Shown here piece by piece: positions 1 through 8,629 of a stretch of 64,000 nucleotides of DNA. The notes beneath the pieces are model-generated. The model saw nothing but the letters and a program-made list of their open reading frames with translations. It was not told the DNA's origin and searched no databases. The translations under genes and the position numbers were made by a program. The DNA comes from Roseimaritima multifibrata (GTDB taxonomy: Bacteria > Planctomycetota > Planctomycetia > Pirellulales > Pirellulaceae): the NCBI RefSeq assembly GCF_007741495.1, contig NZ_CP036262.1, forward strand, positions 4,774,001-4,838,000. The letters are read 5' to 3'. Within the stretch, counting starts at the first letter, position 1, and each line of letters starts with the position of its first letter.

Positions 1-1
1 C

Positions 2-913
2 GGGCGGACTCGCAGTAGCATCACCCGCATCTTGGTTGACGTTCGAGTGGCTCGGACGATGGAGTTGCCGCTGGACTACATGTACAACGAAGACTTCGAG
101 GATGCTTCTCGCGAACCTGAATTCCTAGGTGAAATGCCAGCGCTGGATCCAGCATCCAGACGACAACGCGTTCCTGCAGACCTGCCTCCTTACTTGGCCG
201 CTTTGTACGACGTGCCTCTGCTGAATCGCGAACAGGAATACCACCTGTTTCGCAAGATGAACTACTTGAAGCACAAAGCCAGCCAGCTTCGTGAACAATT
301 GCAGAACAGTGCGGATCGCGCGGCGGTCATGGAACAGATTCATGACCTGTACGAGCAAGCTGTTGCGGTCAAAAACAAGATCGTGCAGTCGAACCTAAGA
401 CTGGTCGTTTCCATCGCGAAGCGGCACATGAACAGCACGGACGATTTCTTCGCACTCGTAAGCGATGGCAACATGTCATTGATTCGAGCCGCCGAGAAAT
501 TCGATTATGGGCGCGGAAACAAATTCAGCACCTACGCCACTTGGGCGATCATGAAGAATTTCGCACGCACGATTCCTTCGGAATTCAAGCACCGTGATCG
601 ATTCCGCACCACCGCGGAAGAGCTGTTCCTGGCTCAAAGCGATAATCGAGGCAATCCGTTCGTCGAAGAATCGACCCAGCGTCAACGTCAACGCGAAGTC
701 GGTCGCATCCTGAATCGCTTGGATGAACGTGAGCAAAAGATCATTAGTGCTCGCTTTGGCCTAGCCAAAGGCAGCGAGCCACTAACGCTGAAAGAAGTTG
801 GACAGGAAATGGGCGTCACCAAAGAGCGAATTCGCCAATTGGAAGCTCGGGCCCTGAACAAACTTCGCGAAGCCGCAAGCGAAGCGAAAATCGACGTCGA
901 ACTAGGCAGCTAG
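2..913 (+). CDS. RNA polymerase sigma-70 family factor, 5' end missing
   Basis: This is a primary-type sigma factor that recruits RNA polymerase to promoters. The frame is open to the first base of the window, so the N-terminus lies outside; the first internal start codon is a TTG at 32. Region 2 is visible as KNKIVQSNLRLVVSIAKRHM followed by a block ending FSTYATWAIMKNFART. The C-terminus has region 4 with the HTH TLKEVGQEMGVTKERIRQLE. The stretch between regions 2 and 4 is only about 60 residues, so region 3 looks reduced compared with RpoD, a form I associate with planctomycete group 2/3 sigma factors. It may be an alternative rather than the housekeeping sigma. A degenerate REP-like palindrome follows the gene. 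Family assignment is firm; the exact class is inferred. Confidence 0.9.
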   Translation, partial: GRTRSSITRILVDVRVARTMELPLDYMYNEDFEDASREPEFLGEMPALDPASRRQRVPADLPPYLAALYDVPLLNREQEYHLFRKMNYLKHKASQLREQLQNSADRAAVMEQIHDLYEQAVAVKNKIVQSNLRLVVSIAKRHMNSTDDFFALVSDGNMSLIRAAEKFDYGRGNKFSTYATWAIMKNFARTIPSEFKHRDRFRTTAEELFLAQSDNRGNPFVEESTQRQRQREVGRILNRLDEREQKIISARFGLAKGSEPLTLKEVGQEMGVTKERIRQLEARALNKLREAASEAKIDVELGS

Positions 914-1224
914 AAACTGCCGGCAAGGGACTCCGCCGCACAAGCAAACATTGCTTGCTGCGGCTGGCGAGGAACCGGCCCCATCTACTAGTGGAACGGC
1001 ACAAGCCGTCCGACCTGCAGCGGTAAAAGCATCTGCGACACCTTCTCCGTCGCAAGCCCGCCCTAAGCAGGAAAACGCAGGCGCCCCGGTAGAAACCTAG
1101 GCCTGAAAGCCTGCAGTTTTGGCACACAATTCGCGACGTCTGATTACAGTACATGGTGCAGGGCAATCTGCTCTATTCACCAATCAACGTCCCGTTTCTA
1201 ACTCTTTCCGAAAGTCCCTAAGTC
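914..1224. other. Intergenic region with one degenerate REP-like palindrome
   Basis: No convincing gene is present. Around 990-1014 there is a decayed copy of the REP-like hairpin found elsewhere in the window (GGAACGGC, loop ACAA, then GCCGTCC). The rest probably holds the promoter of the downstream superoxide dismutase gene, but I see no clear box. Confidence 0.5.
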
Positions 1225-1836
1225 ATGATCCGAACCAAACCCTTCGCGCTAGCGGTCGCCTTCGCCACATGTTTTGCGTTCTCTTCGGCGAGCGCTCAGG
1301 ATAAACCAGCCCATTCCCACGAGAAAGAGTCCCATCATGGGCACGCGGAAGCGGGGCATCATCACGGTGACCTCCCGACCTTTGGCGTCGCGATCGTGAC
1401 CCCGACCAAAGGAAACAAGGTCCGCGGAGTTCTTCAGCTGAAGCAAGTCGGAGACGACCTGAAGGTGATGGGCAAGGTCCGTAATTTAACTCCGGGAAAG
1501 CACGGATTCCATATCCATGAATTCGGTGATTTTCGCGACGGGGCTAAAGGGACAAGCGCTGGGGGCCACTTTAACCCAGCGGGAGTCGATCATGGCCCGG
1601 AGGGTCATGGTCATGTGGGTGACCTGGGCAACATCACAGCAAACGACGAAGGTGTCGCCACAATCAAAACCACTCTTAAAAACACCAAACTGCACTTCGT
1701 CCTCGGACGCAGCTTTGTCATTCATGCAGACGCTGATGACCTTAAAAGCCAGCCCAGCGGAAATGCTGGACCTCGAGTCGGCTTGGGCATCATCGGAATC
1801 GGAAATGCCGAATACAAACCAGCTGCAAAAAAATAG
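1225..1836 (+). CDS. sodC: Secreted Cu/Zn superoxide dismutase with His-rich N-terminus
   Basis: This enzyme converts superoxide to oxygen and peroxide in the cell envelope. It has 203 residues, with a signal peptide ending near ASAQ (residue 25) and a His-rich stretch at 28-47 that could bind or hand over metal. All metal ligands are seen: H96 and H98 in GFHIHEFGD, H115, H123, H130 and D133 in HGHVGDLGN, and H167 in FVIHADADDL. The active-site Arg equivalent is R184. The two cysteines that form the conserved intrasubunit disulfide in typical SodC are absent: the usual GCTSAG is KGTSAG and the usual ACGVIG is GLGIIG. The first in-frame ATG is used as start, though the RBS is weak. The gene stands alone and is followed by its own terminator. 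Confidence 0.93.
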   Translation: MIRTKPFALAVAFATCFAFSSASAQDKPAHSHEKESHHGHAEAGHHHGDLPTFGVAIVTPTKGNKVRGVLQLKQVGDDLKVMGKVRNLTPGKHGFHIHEFGDFRDGAKGTSAGGHFNPAGVDHGPEGHGHVGDLGNITANDEGVATIKTTLKNTKLHFVLGRSFVIHADADDLKSQPSGNAGPRVGLGIIGIGNAEYKPAAKK

Positions 1837-1856
1837 TCATCGCTAGCTTCCAAACC

Positions 1857-1901
1857 AAAGGCAAGACCTGGAGCCCCATATGCTTCAGCCTTGCCTTTTT
1901 T
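1857..1901 (+). terminator. Rho-independent terminator of the superoxide dismutase gene
   Basis: AAAGGCAAG at 1857-1865 pairs with CTTGCCTTT at 1890-1898, followed by more T residues to 1901. It lies 20 nt after the stop codon. Confidence 0.8.
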
Positions 1902-1951
1902 CGTTGGCAACCAGCGGGATCATCCCAATGCCACCAACCGTGACATCTTTC

Positions 1952-2196
1952 TAAGCGGAACGGCGCAAGCCGCCCGGAAAAGAAAGGTCCGTGCATTGTC
2001 TTCCTAGCGGTGCGGCGCGAGCCGCCCGGCCAATTGCGCGATCCCACGCTTCCAAAAAGGCCGGACGGCTTGCGCCGTGCCGCTAAGAAAGGTCCGTGCA
2101 CTGTCTTCCTAGCGGTGCGGCGCGAGCCGCCCGGCCAATGGTGCGATCCCCCACTCCCCAAAAAGGCCGGACGGCTTGCGCCGTGCCGCTAAGAAA
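1952..2196. repeat. Cluster of five REP-like palindromes with a 105-bp direct duplication
   Basis: One solo copy at 1952-1977 is followed by two head-to-head pairs (2005-2030 with 2060-2087, and 2110-2135 with 2165-2192). The block beginning GGTCCGTGCA at 1986 is repeated at 2091, so each inverted pair plus its spacer was duplicated as a 105-bp unit. Each copy folds as a short stem with a GCGA or GCAA loop. The arrangement resembles enterobacterial BIMEs. It lies between two convergent genes and is not coding. Confidence 0.85.
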
Positions 2197-2223
2197 GTTA
2201 GGCGATGCCTTGGCTCCGAATTA

Positions 2224-3492
2224 CTAGGTTCCCGTAAAGGGAACCGGTACCAGGATCGCATGTTGGTGGAACCAAGTTTGCAGGCCGTGGACGTCTAGAT
2301 ACTGCGAGAGAAATACGAACAACATGTAGATCCCTACGATCGCTGGCATCAATCCTCTTGCCATCCATCTTTGAATTCCTGCCCACCATCCTTGTGGCTC
2401 TGGTCGATGATTGGAACGACGCGTTGCTAATCCCAGAACGGTTCTTGCTGGCAACATCAGGGCAACAAACATCAGACATGGAAGCCATGTCGCTTCCCTC
2501 GGAAGCGTTTCTATTTTTAGCAGGTACAACGGAATCGCTAATCCAAATAGCAGTAGGGCTGCGAAGGTATGGGCCCAGGGTGCTCTCCGATAGGACCTTC
2601 TTACGGCAGCCACATTAAACATTTCCGTCAAACGATTTTTCTCGGCAAAGCGAGACTGCAGCAGAGGGACGTACATCAAAACGATTCCCATCGCGACAAA
2701 CGCCAATGCTCCCAGCACCCCCGCACTTCCACCTTTCCCTTCTCGGTTTGCCACAATCAGCAAAATCGCAGGGACAATGATCCAGACCAAAGTCCCCACC
2801 GCCCCCCGGACTCCTAACCAGAACAATCGAGGGACTTCCAGCGAAACAAGCAGGCTCCATAAATCGTCTCGAGCAGCCAGCCATGTCGAGGGACGCCAAT
2901 AGGTTTTTAGAAAGCGAATAGGCGCGGGCCAAAGGTAATCGCGAAGCCGCCCGCCGCGCATCCATGCCCACGACAAATAAATTCCAGCAGCCCCTACCGC
3001 GAACCCGCCCAGCCAACGAAGGGGTAAAGAGGCATTGCTTTCAGGGTCGATCAGGCGAGCGACCTGCGACCAATGAGTCAATAAATGGACGGGCAGGCTG
3101 ACTAGAAAAATTGCCGCCAATGCGAAACCGATTCGAGTCGCCACATCGCTCCATGGAAAACTATCGCGGAGTTTTTCGCCACGCGAGAGCCTTCCAGAAA
3201 CCTCCAACATGTAGCCAAAAGTGATCCACTGAAGCGCGGGGATGGCGGCCAAAAGAGCCAGCAGGACAGACAACGAACCGAAGCGAAAGAGCCCCACCGT
3301 GGCTCCGGCCACTGCCGTAAAGCTTCTCCGAGGCCAGCTTCTTGCGGCGCCGCGATCGGGTTGCGAGGAAACTAATCTCGCCTGCACAACCGCCTCTTCT
3401 CTTGGCACGCTCTCACCGACCTCCGCCGGGGAAGGCTGGACTAAATTGGTTTTTATCGCGTCAATTCGAATCGCCCTCCTCAAAAGAGACAC
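2224..3492 (-). CDS. Multi-pass membrane protein of unknown function
   Basis: I do not recognise a named function; a relation to DUF4013-type planctomycete membrane proteins is possible but unproven. The protein has 422 residues with a hydrophilic N-terminus of about 65. It then has roughly seven or eight hydrophobic segments, for example VGLFRFGSLSVLLALLAAIP near 67, IGFALAAIFLVSLPVHLLT, WLGGFAVGAAGIYLSW, TLVWIIVPAILLIV, VLGALAFVAMGIVLMYVPLL and a final AIVGIYMLFVFLSQYL. No catalytic motif is visible. It is convergent with the superoxide dismutase gene across the REP cluster and stands alone. Confidence 0.75.
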   Translation of the reverse strand: MSLLRRAIRIDAIKTNLVQPSPAEVGESVPREEAVVQARLVSSQPDRGAARSWPRRSFTAVAGATVGLFRFGSLSVLLALLAAIPALQWITFGYMLEVSGRLSRGEKLRDSFPWSDVATRIGFALAAIFLVSLPVHLLTHWSQVARLIDPESNASLPLRWLGGFAVGAAGIYLSWAWMRGGRLRDYLWPAPIRFLKTYWRPSTWLAARDDLWSLLVSLEVPRLFWLGVRGAVGTLVWIIVPAILLIVANREGKGGSAGVLGALAFVAMGIVLMYVPLLQSRFAEKNRLTEMFNVAAVRRSYRRAPWAHTFAALLLFGLAIPLYLLKIETLPREATWLPCLMFVALMLPARTVLGLATRRSNHRPEPQGWWAGIQRWMARGLMPAIVGIYMLFVFLSQYLDVHGLQTWFHQHAILVPVPFTGT

Positions 3493-3637
3493 TGCCGTCG
3501 GTTTATAGGATCCGTTCGTCGCGAACTAGAGAAGCTTGGCAATGTATTCCGAAAAAATCAATTCTTCCGAAAAGTTCGCTCAGGATTCTTAAACCGATAG
3601 CCGATTTTAGACTACTGCGGGGGGGCCCGTGTATGCT

Positions 3638-3681
3638 CGCCGGTACGCACCAGGCCATTCAAGCCATGGTGCGTACCGGCG
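3638..3681. repeat. Perfect inverted repeat, 15-bp arms
   Basis: CGCCGGTACGCACCA at 3638-3652 is exactly reverse-complementary to 3667-3681, with a 14-nt spacer. It ends 12 bp before the ATG of the small lipoprotein gene, so it could be an operator, a 5'-leader hairpin or a mobile-repeat remnant. A G-run (3619-3625) lies just upstream. Confidence 0.8.
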
Positions 3682-3693
3682 TACTTGAGTGCA

Positions 3694-4047
3694 ATGAAAT
3701 CTCAAAACGCACCTTTCTTTTTATTCATCCGTATCTGCATTGCTGCCGGAATTTTCGGGGCAACGGGATGCGTTGGCTTGAACATTCCTAGCGTGCGTTA
3801 TCACGAAACGCCCGATCCGGGACCTCGGACTTTAGACGAGGCCCTGTTGTTCTCCAAAACCTCGCCAGGCAGCGGCCCAAACGTCCAAAGTTGTGGACTG
3901 AATTGCTCCGGGCATTGTGAAGAGGTCGATTGCGGACCTGATTCGGGTCCCGCGGAGAAGCTTCCCGAAGTTCCCTGGCCTCGATTTCACCCCGTCCCCA
4001 CCCACCCGGTCTACCAATCTGGTCTTCCGGGGGCCGAAATGTGGTAA
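3694..4047 (+). CDS. Small putative lipoprotein
   Basis: This is a hypothetical protein of about 117 residues. The N-terminus MKSQNAPFFLFIRICIAAG leads to a lipobox-like GATGC, so it is probably lipid-anchored in the envelope. The mature part is short, rich in Pro, Ser and Gly, with four further cysteines in QSCGLNCSGHCEEVDCG. It ends in a Pro-rich tail. An in-frame TTG at 3685 is possible, but the ATG at 3694 gives a better signal peptide. The gene begins right after a 15-bp inverted repeat. No homologous family is recognised. Confidence 0.6.
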   Translation: MKSQNAPFFLFIRICIAAGIFGATGCVGLNIPSVRYHETPDPGPRTLDEALLFSKTSPGSGPNVQSCGLNCSGHCEEVDCGPDSGPAEKLPEVPWPRFHPVPTHPVYQSGLPGAEMW

Positions 4048-4208
4048 CCGTGGTAAACCTTGCCGGTTGAGAATCGCCCCATCAAGAGATAGGTGGCCCT
4101 ATTCCGATCCTTGCATTCATAAGGATCCTACGCGATTCACCAATCATCACGGCTGCACGGATTGACTCTAGCCAATCCGTGAGCGACTCGATAACCGGCG
4201 CGAGTTAT

Positions 4209-5576
4209 ATGCTTTACGATACGAAGATCACGGTCTCGCGGCCAACACCCCGCCTTTTGCTGGCTGCAGCCCTGGTATTCACCTTGCTGGCGTCCCCTAC
4301 GGCTCTTGGGGATTCGCCGCGGGAAACATCCGTGGTGCGGGCCTACCGAGCGGCTAGCCCGTCCGTCGTCAACATTCACGGGCAAAAAACCATTCGTTCG
4401 ACCACGGCTGGCTTTAATGGCAGTTCCGCTGAATCGTTCCGACAAGTAAACGGGATGGGTACCGGAGTCATTGTCGACCCGCGGGGCTACATCATTACGA
4501 ACTTCCACGTCATCGAAGATGTGGCCGACATTCGTGTGACCCTGAAAGATGGACGAACGGTTTCCGCTTCGACGATTTCACATAATCGAGCCAACGACCT
4601 AGCGGTCATCAAAATCAATGTTTCCGAACCGCTTCCAGTCATCGCTCGGACCAGTAGCGAGGACCTAATGGTCGGCGAACCGGTACTGGCGATCGGCAAC
4701 GCCTTTGGTTACGAAAACACGCTGACCCAAGGGATCATCAGTGCACTCCACCGAGACGTACCGGTCAACGAAACGCAGTCCTACCGCGATTTGATCCAGA
4801 CGAGTGCCGGAATCAACCCTGGCAATTCCGGCGGGCCTCTGCTGAACATCGAAGGAAAAATGATCGGGATCAACGTCGCCGTCCGCGTCGGTGCCCAACA
4901 GATCGCCTTTACGATCCCTGTCGACCAAGCTCTGGAAACGGTCGCCATCATGCTGGAAGAACGCAATCGCAAGCAGGTGAGCCTTGGGGTTGAGGAACTG
5001 CTCGCTCCGGGGACTCAATCGCTTCAAATCGAACACCCTCTTTCGACTCAGCTGGAACCGGGCGACAAAATCACCAAAGTTGCCAACAAAGAAGTTCAGA
5101 CGCGATTCGATTTTGCCCTAGCGGCCACGGAAGTACGTCCCGGCGACTCGGTGCCAATGCAGATCACTCGCAACGGCGTTAAGAAAGAATTCACTTTGGT
5201 GGCCGGCGATCCCAGCACCAGCAACTTCGGCGCTCGCACGGCAGACTTGGTTTGGCAGTGGATTGGCATCCGCACCGAACCCCTCAGCTCAGCCGAACTA
5301 CGCCGCCTGAATCAGCGTACCGCCACGCCCAATCAGGGAGGACTAAAAATCACCTCCCTGCGAAGTGGCTCGCCGGCGGCTCATCAGGGAATTGAACCAG
5401 GAGACATTCTGCTTGGGATTCATGAGTGGCGAACGGCCTCGTTGGATGACCTTGAAATGATCATCGACCATCCCGAATTGCAACGAGCCCCAGAAACTCG
5501 GTTTTATATTCTACGCAGTAACAAAACGCTTTACGGTTACATGCGACTTGCAGACCGACCGGTCGCCCGCCGTTAA
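4209..5576 (+). CDS. HtrA/DegP-type serine protease with two PDZ domains
   Basis: This is a periplasmic trypsin-fold protease for misfolded envelope proteins. Numbering from the ATG at 4209 (455 residues), the signal peptide is about 1-34. The catalytic triad is H100 (TNFHVI), D130 (NDLAVIK) and S207 (GNSGGP). The usual IQTDAAINPG before the Ser is IQTSAGINPG, so the commonly conserved Asp is Ser. PDZ1 spans roughly 255-335. PDZ2 is about 365-450, with the ligand loop near GLKITSLRSGSPA. A GTG at 4179 is in frame but would put a polar leader before the signal peptide. A terminator follows. Confidence 0.92.
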   Translation: MLYDTKITVSRPTPRLLLAAALVFTLLASPTALGDSPRETSVVRAYRAASPSVVNIHGQKTIRSTTAGFNGSSAESFRQVNGMGTGVIVDPRGYIITNFHVIEDVADIRVTLKDGRTVSASTISHNRANDLAVIKINVSEPLPVIARTSSEDLMVGEPVLAIGNAFGYENTLTQGIISALHRDVPVNETQSYRDLIQTSAGINPGNSGGPLLNIEGKMIGINVAVRVGAQQIAFTIPVDQALETVAIMLEERNRKQVSLGVEELLAPGTQSLQIEHPLSTQLEPGDKITKVANKEVQTRFDFALAATEVRPGDSVPMQITRNGVKKEFTLVAGDPSTSNFGARTADLVWQWIGIRTEPLSSAELRRLNQRTATPNQGGLKITSLRSGSPAAHQGIEPGDILLGIHEWRTASLDDLEMIIDHPELQRAPETRFYILRSNKTLYGYMRLADRPVARR

Positions 5577-5620
5577 GTTTCTGTTTTCCTGAAGCAATCG
5601 CCTGCTTCGACCCGCTTAAC

Positions 5621-5697
5621 CCGGGTCTCGGGACTTTTGGGATTCGCTGCCAATGCAGCTACCCAACAGTCGACCCAGCCGAGACCCGGTTTTTTTT
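5621..5697 (+). terminator. Terminator after the HtrA-type gene
   Basis: CCGGGTCTCGG at 5621-5631 pairs with CCGAGACCCGG at 5679-5689, followed by eight T residues at 5690-5697. A smaller hairpin (GCTGCCAATGCAGC) lies inside the long loop. Confidence 0.8.
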
Positions 5698-5764
5698 CGT
5701 TATCGCTTCTGCTAACGATTCGCGTGAATTTTCGTTTACAAAATCTAACGGCCCCCTCGGCTCG

Positions 5765-5790
5765 AATGCATTGGTTGCAACCAATGCATT
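5765..5790. repeat. Perfect 26-bp palindrome without spacer
   Basis: AATGCATTGGTTG is followed directly by its exact reverse complement. It sits between the HtrA terminator and the end of the convergent M42 peptidase gene. Perfect symmetry without a loop favours a dimeric protein-binding site or a recombination site over an RNA hairpin. Confidence 0.8.
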
Positions 5791-5807
5791 TGCATGAGGA
5801 TCGAAAC

Positions 5808-6887
5808 CTATCCGACGCAAGGCGTAAAATCGTCATCCGCGGATAATTCGAGTGCAAAGTGACTTAGCAACTCTGCCGCATTGTCGATGTCTTCGGTGGA
5901 AATGGTTTCTACGGCCGAGTGCATGTAGCGATTGGGGATCGCTACCAATCCGGTGGCAACGCCACCGCCATGGATCTGCAAAACGTTCGCGTCATTGGGC
6001 GTCGCCCGTCCGATCGCTGCCACCTGGTAGGGGATCCCGTTCCGTTCAGCCAGCTCGATTAAGCGAGCGACCACCCGTGGATTCATGTTCGGCCCGCGGG
6101 CAATCACCGGGCCTCTTCCTAAGCGAATATCTCCACGCTGGGTTTTATCGATCGTCGGACAATCGGATGCATGGGTGACATCGACCGCGATCGCCACGTC
6201 GGGGCGAATCGATCCAGCGGCCGTTTTCGCACCGCGCAGTCCGATCTCTTCTTGCACGGTCGAAACGCTGGTCAGCTGGCAACGCAGTTCGCTTTTCGAA
6301 ACCGCCGCTCGCCGAAAGGCTTCCATCACGGTCCACATCCCTGTCGTGTTATCCATTGCGGGTCCGCTCAAATGGGCACCTAACAGGGCGCGATGATTCA
6401 GATGCAAGGTAATCGGGTCGCCGATTCGGACGTGCTTTTCAGCTTCGGCCTTATCACAAGCTCCGATATCCAACCACATTTGTTCGATCTTGACGACTTC
6501 GGTTCGCTCGGACGTAGAGAGCAGATGGATCGGTTTGCGGCTGATCACGGCAGGCAAAGGACCGTGGTCGGTCCAGATGGTCATGGTTTGACCGATCAAT
6601 TGTTGCGGATCCCAGCCACCAATGGTGTTGGCGTAAACAAATCCTTCGTCATCGATATAAGAAACCAGCATCCCAATCTGATCGCAGTGACCTGCGTACA
6701 TCAAGCGAGGCCCATCACCCGGTACCGAACTAGCCATCAGGTTCCCGTGCACATCAATGCGCACACTTTCAGCAACCGGTTCGATGTATTGACGCACGAC
6801 CGCCTGAACCTTCTCTTCATATCCAGAAGGACTTGGGGTCGCGAGTGCATCCATCAAAAATTGACGAGCTGCTGGTTCAATTGCCAT
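5808..6887 (-). CDS. M42-family metallo-aminopeptidase
   Basis: This is a cytosolic dinuclear-metal aminopeptidase of the glutamyl-aminopeptidase/FrvX family that trims peptides, usually as a dodecamer. In 359 residues the metal and catalytic residues are visible: H67 and D69 in AGHCDQIG, bridging D179 in AMDNTTG, E213 and E214 in VQEEIGLRGA, D236 in VDVTHASD and H323 in RYMHSA. The length is typical. Some M42 members were called endoglucanases, but peptidase activity is the expected one. The gene stands alone and is convergent with the protease gene. Confidence 0.92.
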   Translation of the reverse strand: MAIEPAARQFLMDALATPSPSGYEEKVQAVVRQYIEPVAESVRIDVHGNLMASSVPGDGPRLMYAGHCDQIGMLVSYIDDEGFVYANTIGGWDPQQLIGQTMTIWTDHGPLPAVISRKPIHLLSTSERTEVVKIEQMWLDIGACDKAEAEKHVRIGDPITLHLNHRALLGAHLSGPAMDNTTGMWTVMEAFRRAAVSKSELRCQLTSVSTVQEEIGLRGAKTAAGSIRPDVAIAVDVTHASDCPTIDKTQRGDIRLGRGPVIARGPNMNPRVVARLIELAERNGIPYQVAAIGRATPNDANVLQIHGGGVATGLVAIPNRYMHSAVETISTEDIDNAAELLSHFALELSADDDFTPCVG

Positions 6888-6930
6888 GGGGATCTATCCG
6901 TATCAAGTCGTGTCGAAAAGAGACTGAACA

Positions 6931-6977
6931 TAAAAAAACGGCGAGTTGCATGGCCGTATCGAGCCAACAACTCGCCG
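6931..6977 (-). terminator. Terminator of the DUF1559/lipoprotein transcript
   Basis: Read on the minus strand, CGGCGAGTTG (complement of 6968-6977) pairs with CAACTCGCCG (complement of 6939-6948), followed by seven T residues. It lies about 40 nt after the lipoprotein stop codon. Confidence 0.85.
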
Positions 6978-7014
6978 CATCATTAATCGAATGCGAACTG
7001 ACAATAGCGGGAAA

Positions 7015-7434
7015 CTAGTCCAGCTTCAATTCCAACTCGGATTCGTCTTTGTCGATCGTCACTTTATAGGTCGATGTTCCCGGACCATATTTCGTAATAA
7101 CCTCTTTGTAATCAGGGTCATCGGAGCTGGAGCCCCCCTGAACCGCAGCCGGATCGGTTGCGTACACAGTATGTTCGCCTGGCGGTACTCCCGGCGAATT
7201 GCCAACCATCATCTTGTACCGGCCTTGTTCATCACTCATCGCCATCGCTTCAGGATGAATGTCCGGATTTGCAGGATGGAAAATCAAAAACACCTTCGGT
7301 ACCGGTTCGCCATTATGCGTAACGGTCCCTTCGACTTCATAAAAGCCAGTGCTTGGCGTACACCCCGATAGCAAGGGCAGGGCGGAACTGCACAAAGCAA
7401 TCATGACAACAGCGGTTCGTTTTATTCGGATCAT
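7015..7434 (-). CDS. Small lipoprotein with carboxypeptidase-regulatory-like fold
   Basis: This small envelope lipoprotein is of a type often found next to DUF1559 genes in planctomycetes. From the ATG at 7434 it has 139 residues. The signal peptide MIRIKRTAVVMIALCSSALP leads to the lipobox LLSGC. The mature part starts FYEVEGTVTHNGEPVPKVFL, which matches the beta-sandwich pattern (GTVTxxGxPV) of carboxypeptidase-regulatory-like domains. An upstream in-frame start at 7494 would place 20 polar residues before the signal. It lies downstream of the DUF1559 gene, 229 bp away, and shares a terminator. Function is unknown. Confidence 0.8.
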   Translation of the reverse strand: MIRIKRTAVVMIALCSSALPLLSGCTPSTGFYEVEGTVTHNGEPVPKVFLIFHPANPDIHPEAMAMSDEQGRYKMMVGNSPGVPPGEHTVYATDPAAVQGGSSSDDPDYKEVITKYGPGTSTYKVTIDKDESELELKLD

Positions 7435-7663
7435 ATTCGGCAAGGTTATAGAAGCGTTAATATGTGGGCGATTCACCGCATGGCACATGCGCACCCGACT
7501 TGCTGCTTTTTCAAGCGACCAGCCGCCTCAAAGAGATCCGCAAAAGGGGGATATTTCCTTTTCATCAAGAGAAGAATCAAGAAAACATTACCCCCTTTCG
7601 CTTCAAAAAGTGCAAACGCATGCAGATACAAAAGCCGTAAAAGGACAGCCAAACTGGCCCCTA

Positions 7664-8629
7664 CTAATTCTGCACGACTTCACCGGCATCACGACTATGA
7701 ATCGCGCGCCAATTGTTCACCGAAATCGTTTCACTAACAAAGCCAACGCTACCGTCACAGTAAGCGACCATGATTCCCGAAGGATGCATTCCTCGAGCCA
7801 GTCGACCGGTGACTCGCCAAGCATCGATCACAATTGCCTTGGGTAAGTTTGGAGGAAAACTATTGCCGCCCTGGTGCGAAATCGACTCACCCTGTGAACT
7901 GTGGTTCATCCATACAAAAGGATTTGTAGGACGATTATGTCCTTGAATGAAGTTGGACTGCTCCACGAACAACAACGTGTTGGACGAACCATCGATGATC
8001 GATCCAAACGTATAGTTCTTGTTCTTGTGGAAGATGCCGTCGGTGTCCGTGGCCCGTTCGGGACAACAAGTGCTCATTCTTGTGCCACCACTGTTCCCCG
8101 CGTAGTCCTTAAAGGCCCCTTCATCGCCGATCAGCGGAACGCTGGGGCAACGGAATGCAGCGGGAGCGGAGGTACAAGGCAGTTCATTGACGACCCCGTG
8201 ATTCGTCTCAGGACCGTAGTCACCGAAATAGACGTCCCCCCGTTCGGGCGTGTACGGGAGCTGGTTGAAATCCATCTGGTCGTACAGATTCTGCCCTTCC
8301 ATAAATGGCAGGATCGCCACGGGCCACGCCCACATTCCGTTGTACCACCGACCATTCGGTTCGGAATTCGCCTGAGCGCGTGTCGAATTGGTTCCCAGAC
8401 CATTCCACGCGATGTTGCCGGCAGGGAATTTCTTGTGAGTGTCGTGGTAGTTATGTACCGCCAACGCCATGTTCTTCATGTTGTTGCTGCAAGACATACG
8501 CCTGGCAGCCTCTCTAGCCGCCTGGACCGCAGGCAACAACAAGCCAACCAATACACCGATGATCGCGATCACCACTAGCAGCTCAACCAACGTAAAACCG
8601 ACACGATGCCGGCCAAGATAAGTACGCAT
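7664..8629 (-). CDS. DUF1559 protein with prepilin-like N-terminus
   Basis: This family is expanded in planctomycetes and thought to be surface-exposed. In 321 residues, the N-terminal motif GFTLVELLVVIAIIGVLVGL (residues 11-30) is a type IV prepilin cleavage and helix signal, followed by LPAVQAAREAARRMSC. The rest is a DUF1559 body, with the family-typical C-terminal motif HPSGIMVAYCDGSVGFVSE near 286-304. Processing by a prepilin peptidase and assembly in a pseudopilus or surface layer is inferred from the family. The small lipoprotein gene follows on the same strand. Confidence 0.93.
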   Translation of the reverse strand: MRTYLGRHRVGFTLVELLVVIAIIGVLVGLLLPAVQAAREAARRMSCSNNMKNMALAVHNYHDTHKKFPAGNIAWNGLGTNSTRAQANSEPNGRWYNGMWAWPVAILPFMEGQNLYDQMDFNQLPYTPERGDVYFGDYGPETNHGVVNELPCTSAPAAFRCPSVPLIGDEGAFKDYAGNSGGTRMSTCCPERATDTDGIFHKNKNYTFGSIIDGSSNTLLFVEQSNFIQGHNRPTNPFVWMNHSSQGESISHQGGNSFPPNLPKAIVIDAWRVTGRLARGMHPSGIMVAYCDGSVGFVSETISVNNWRAIHSRDAGEVVQN

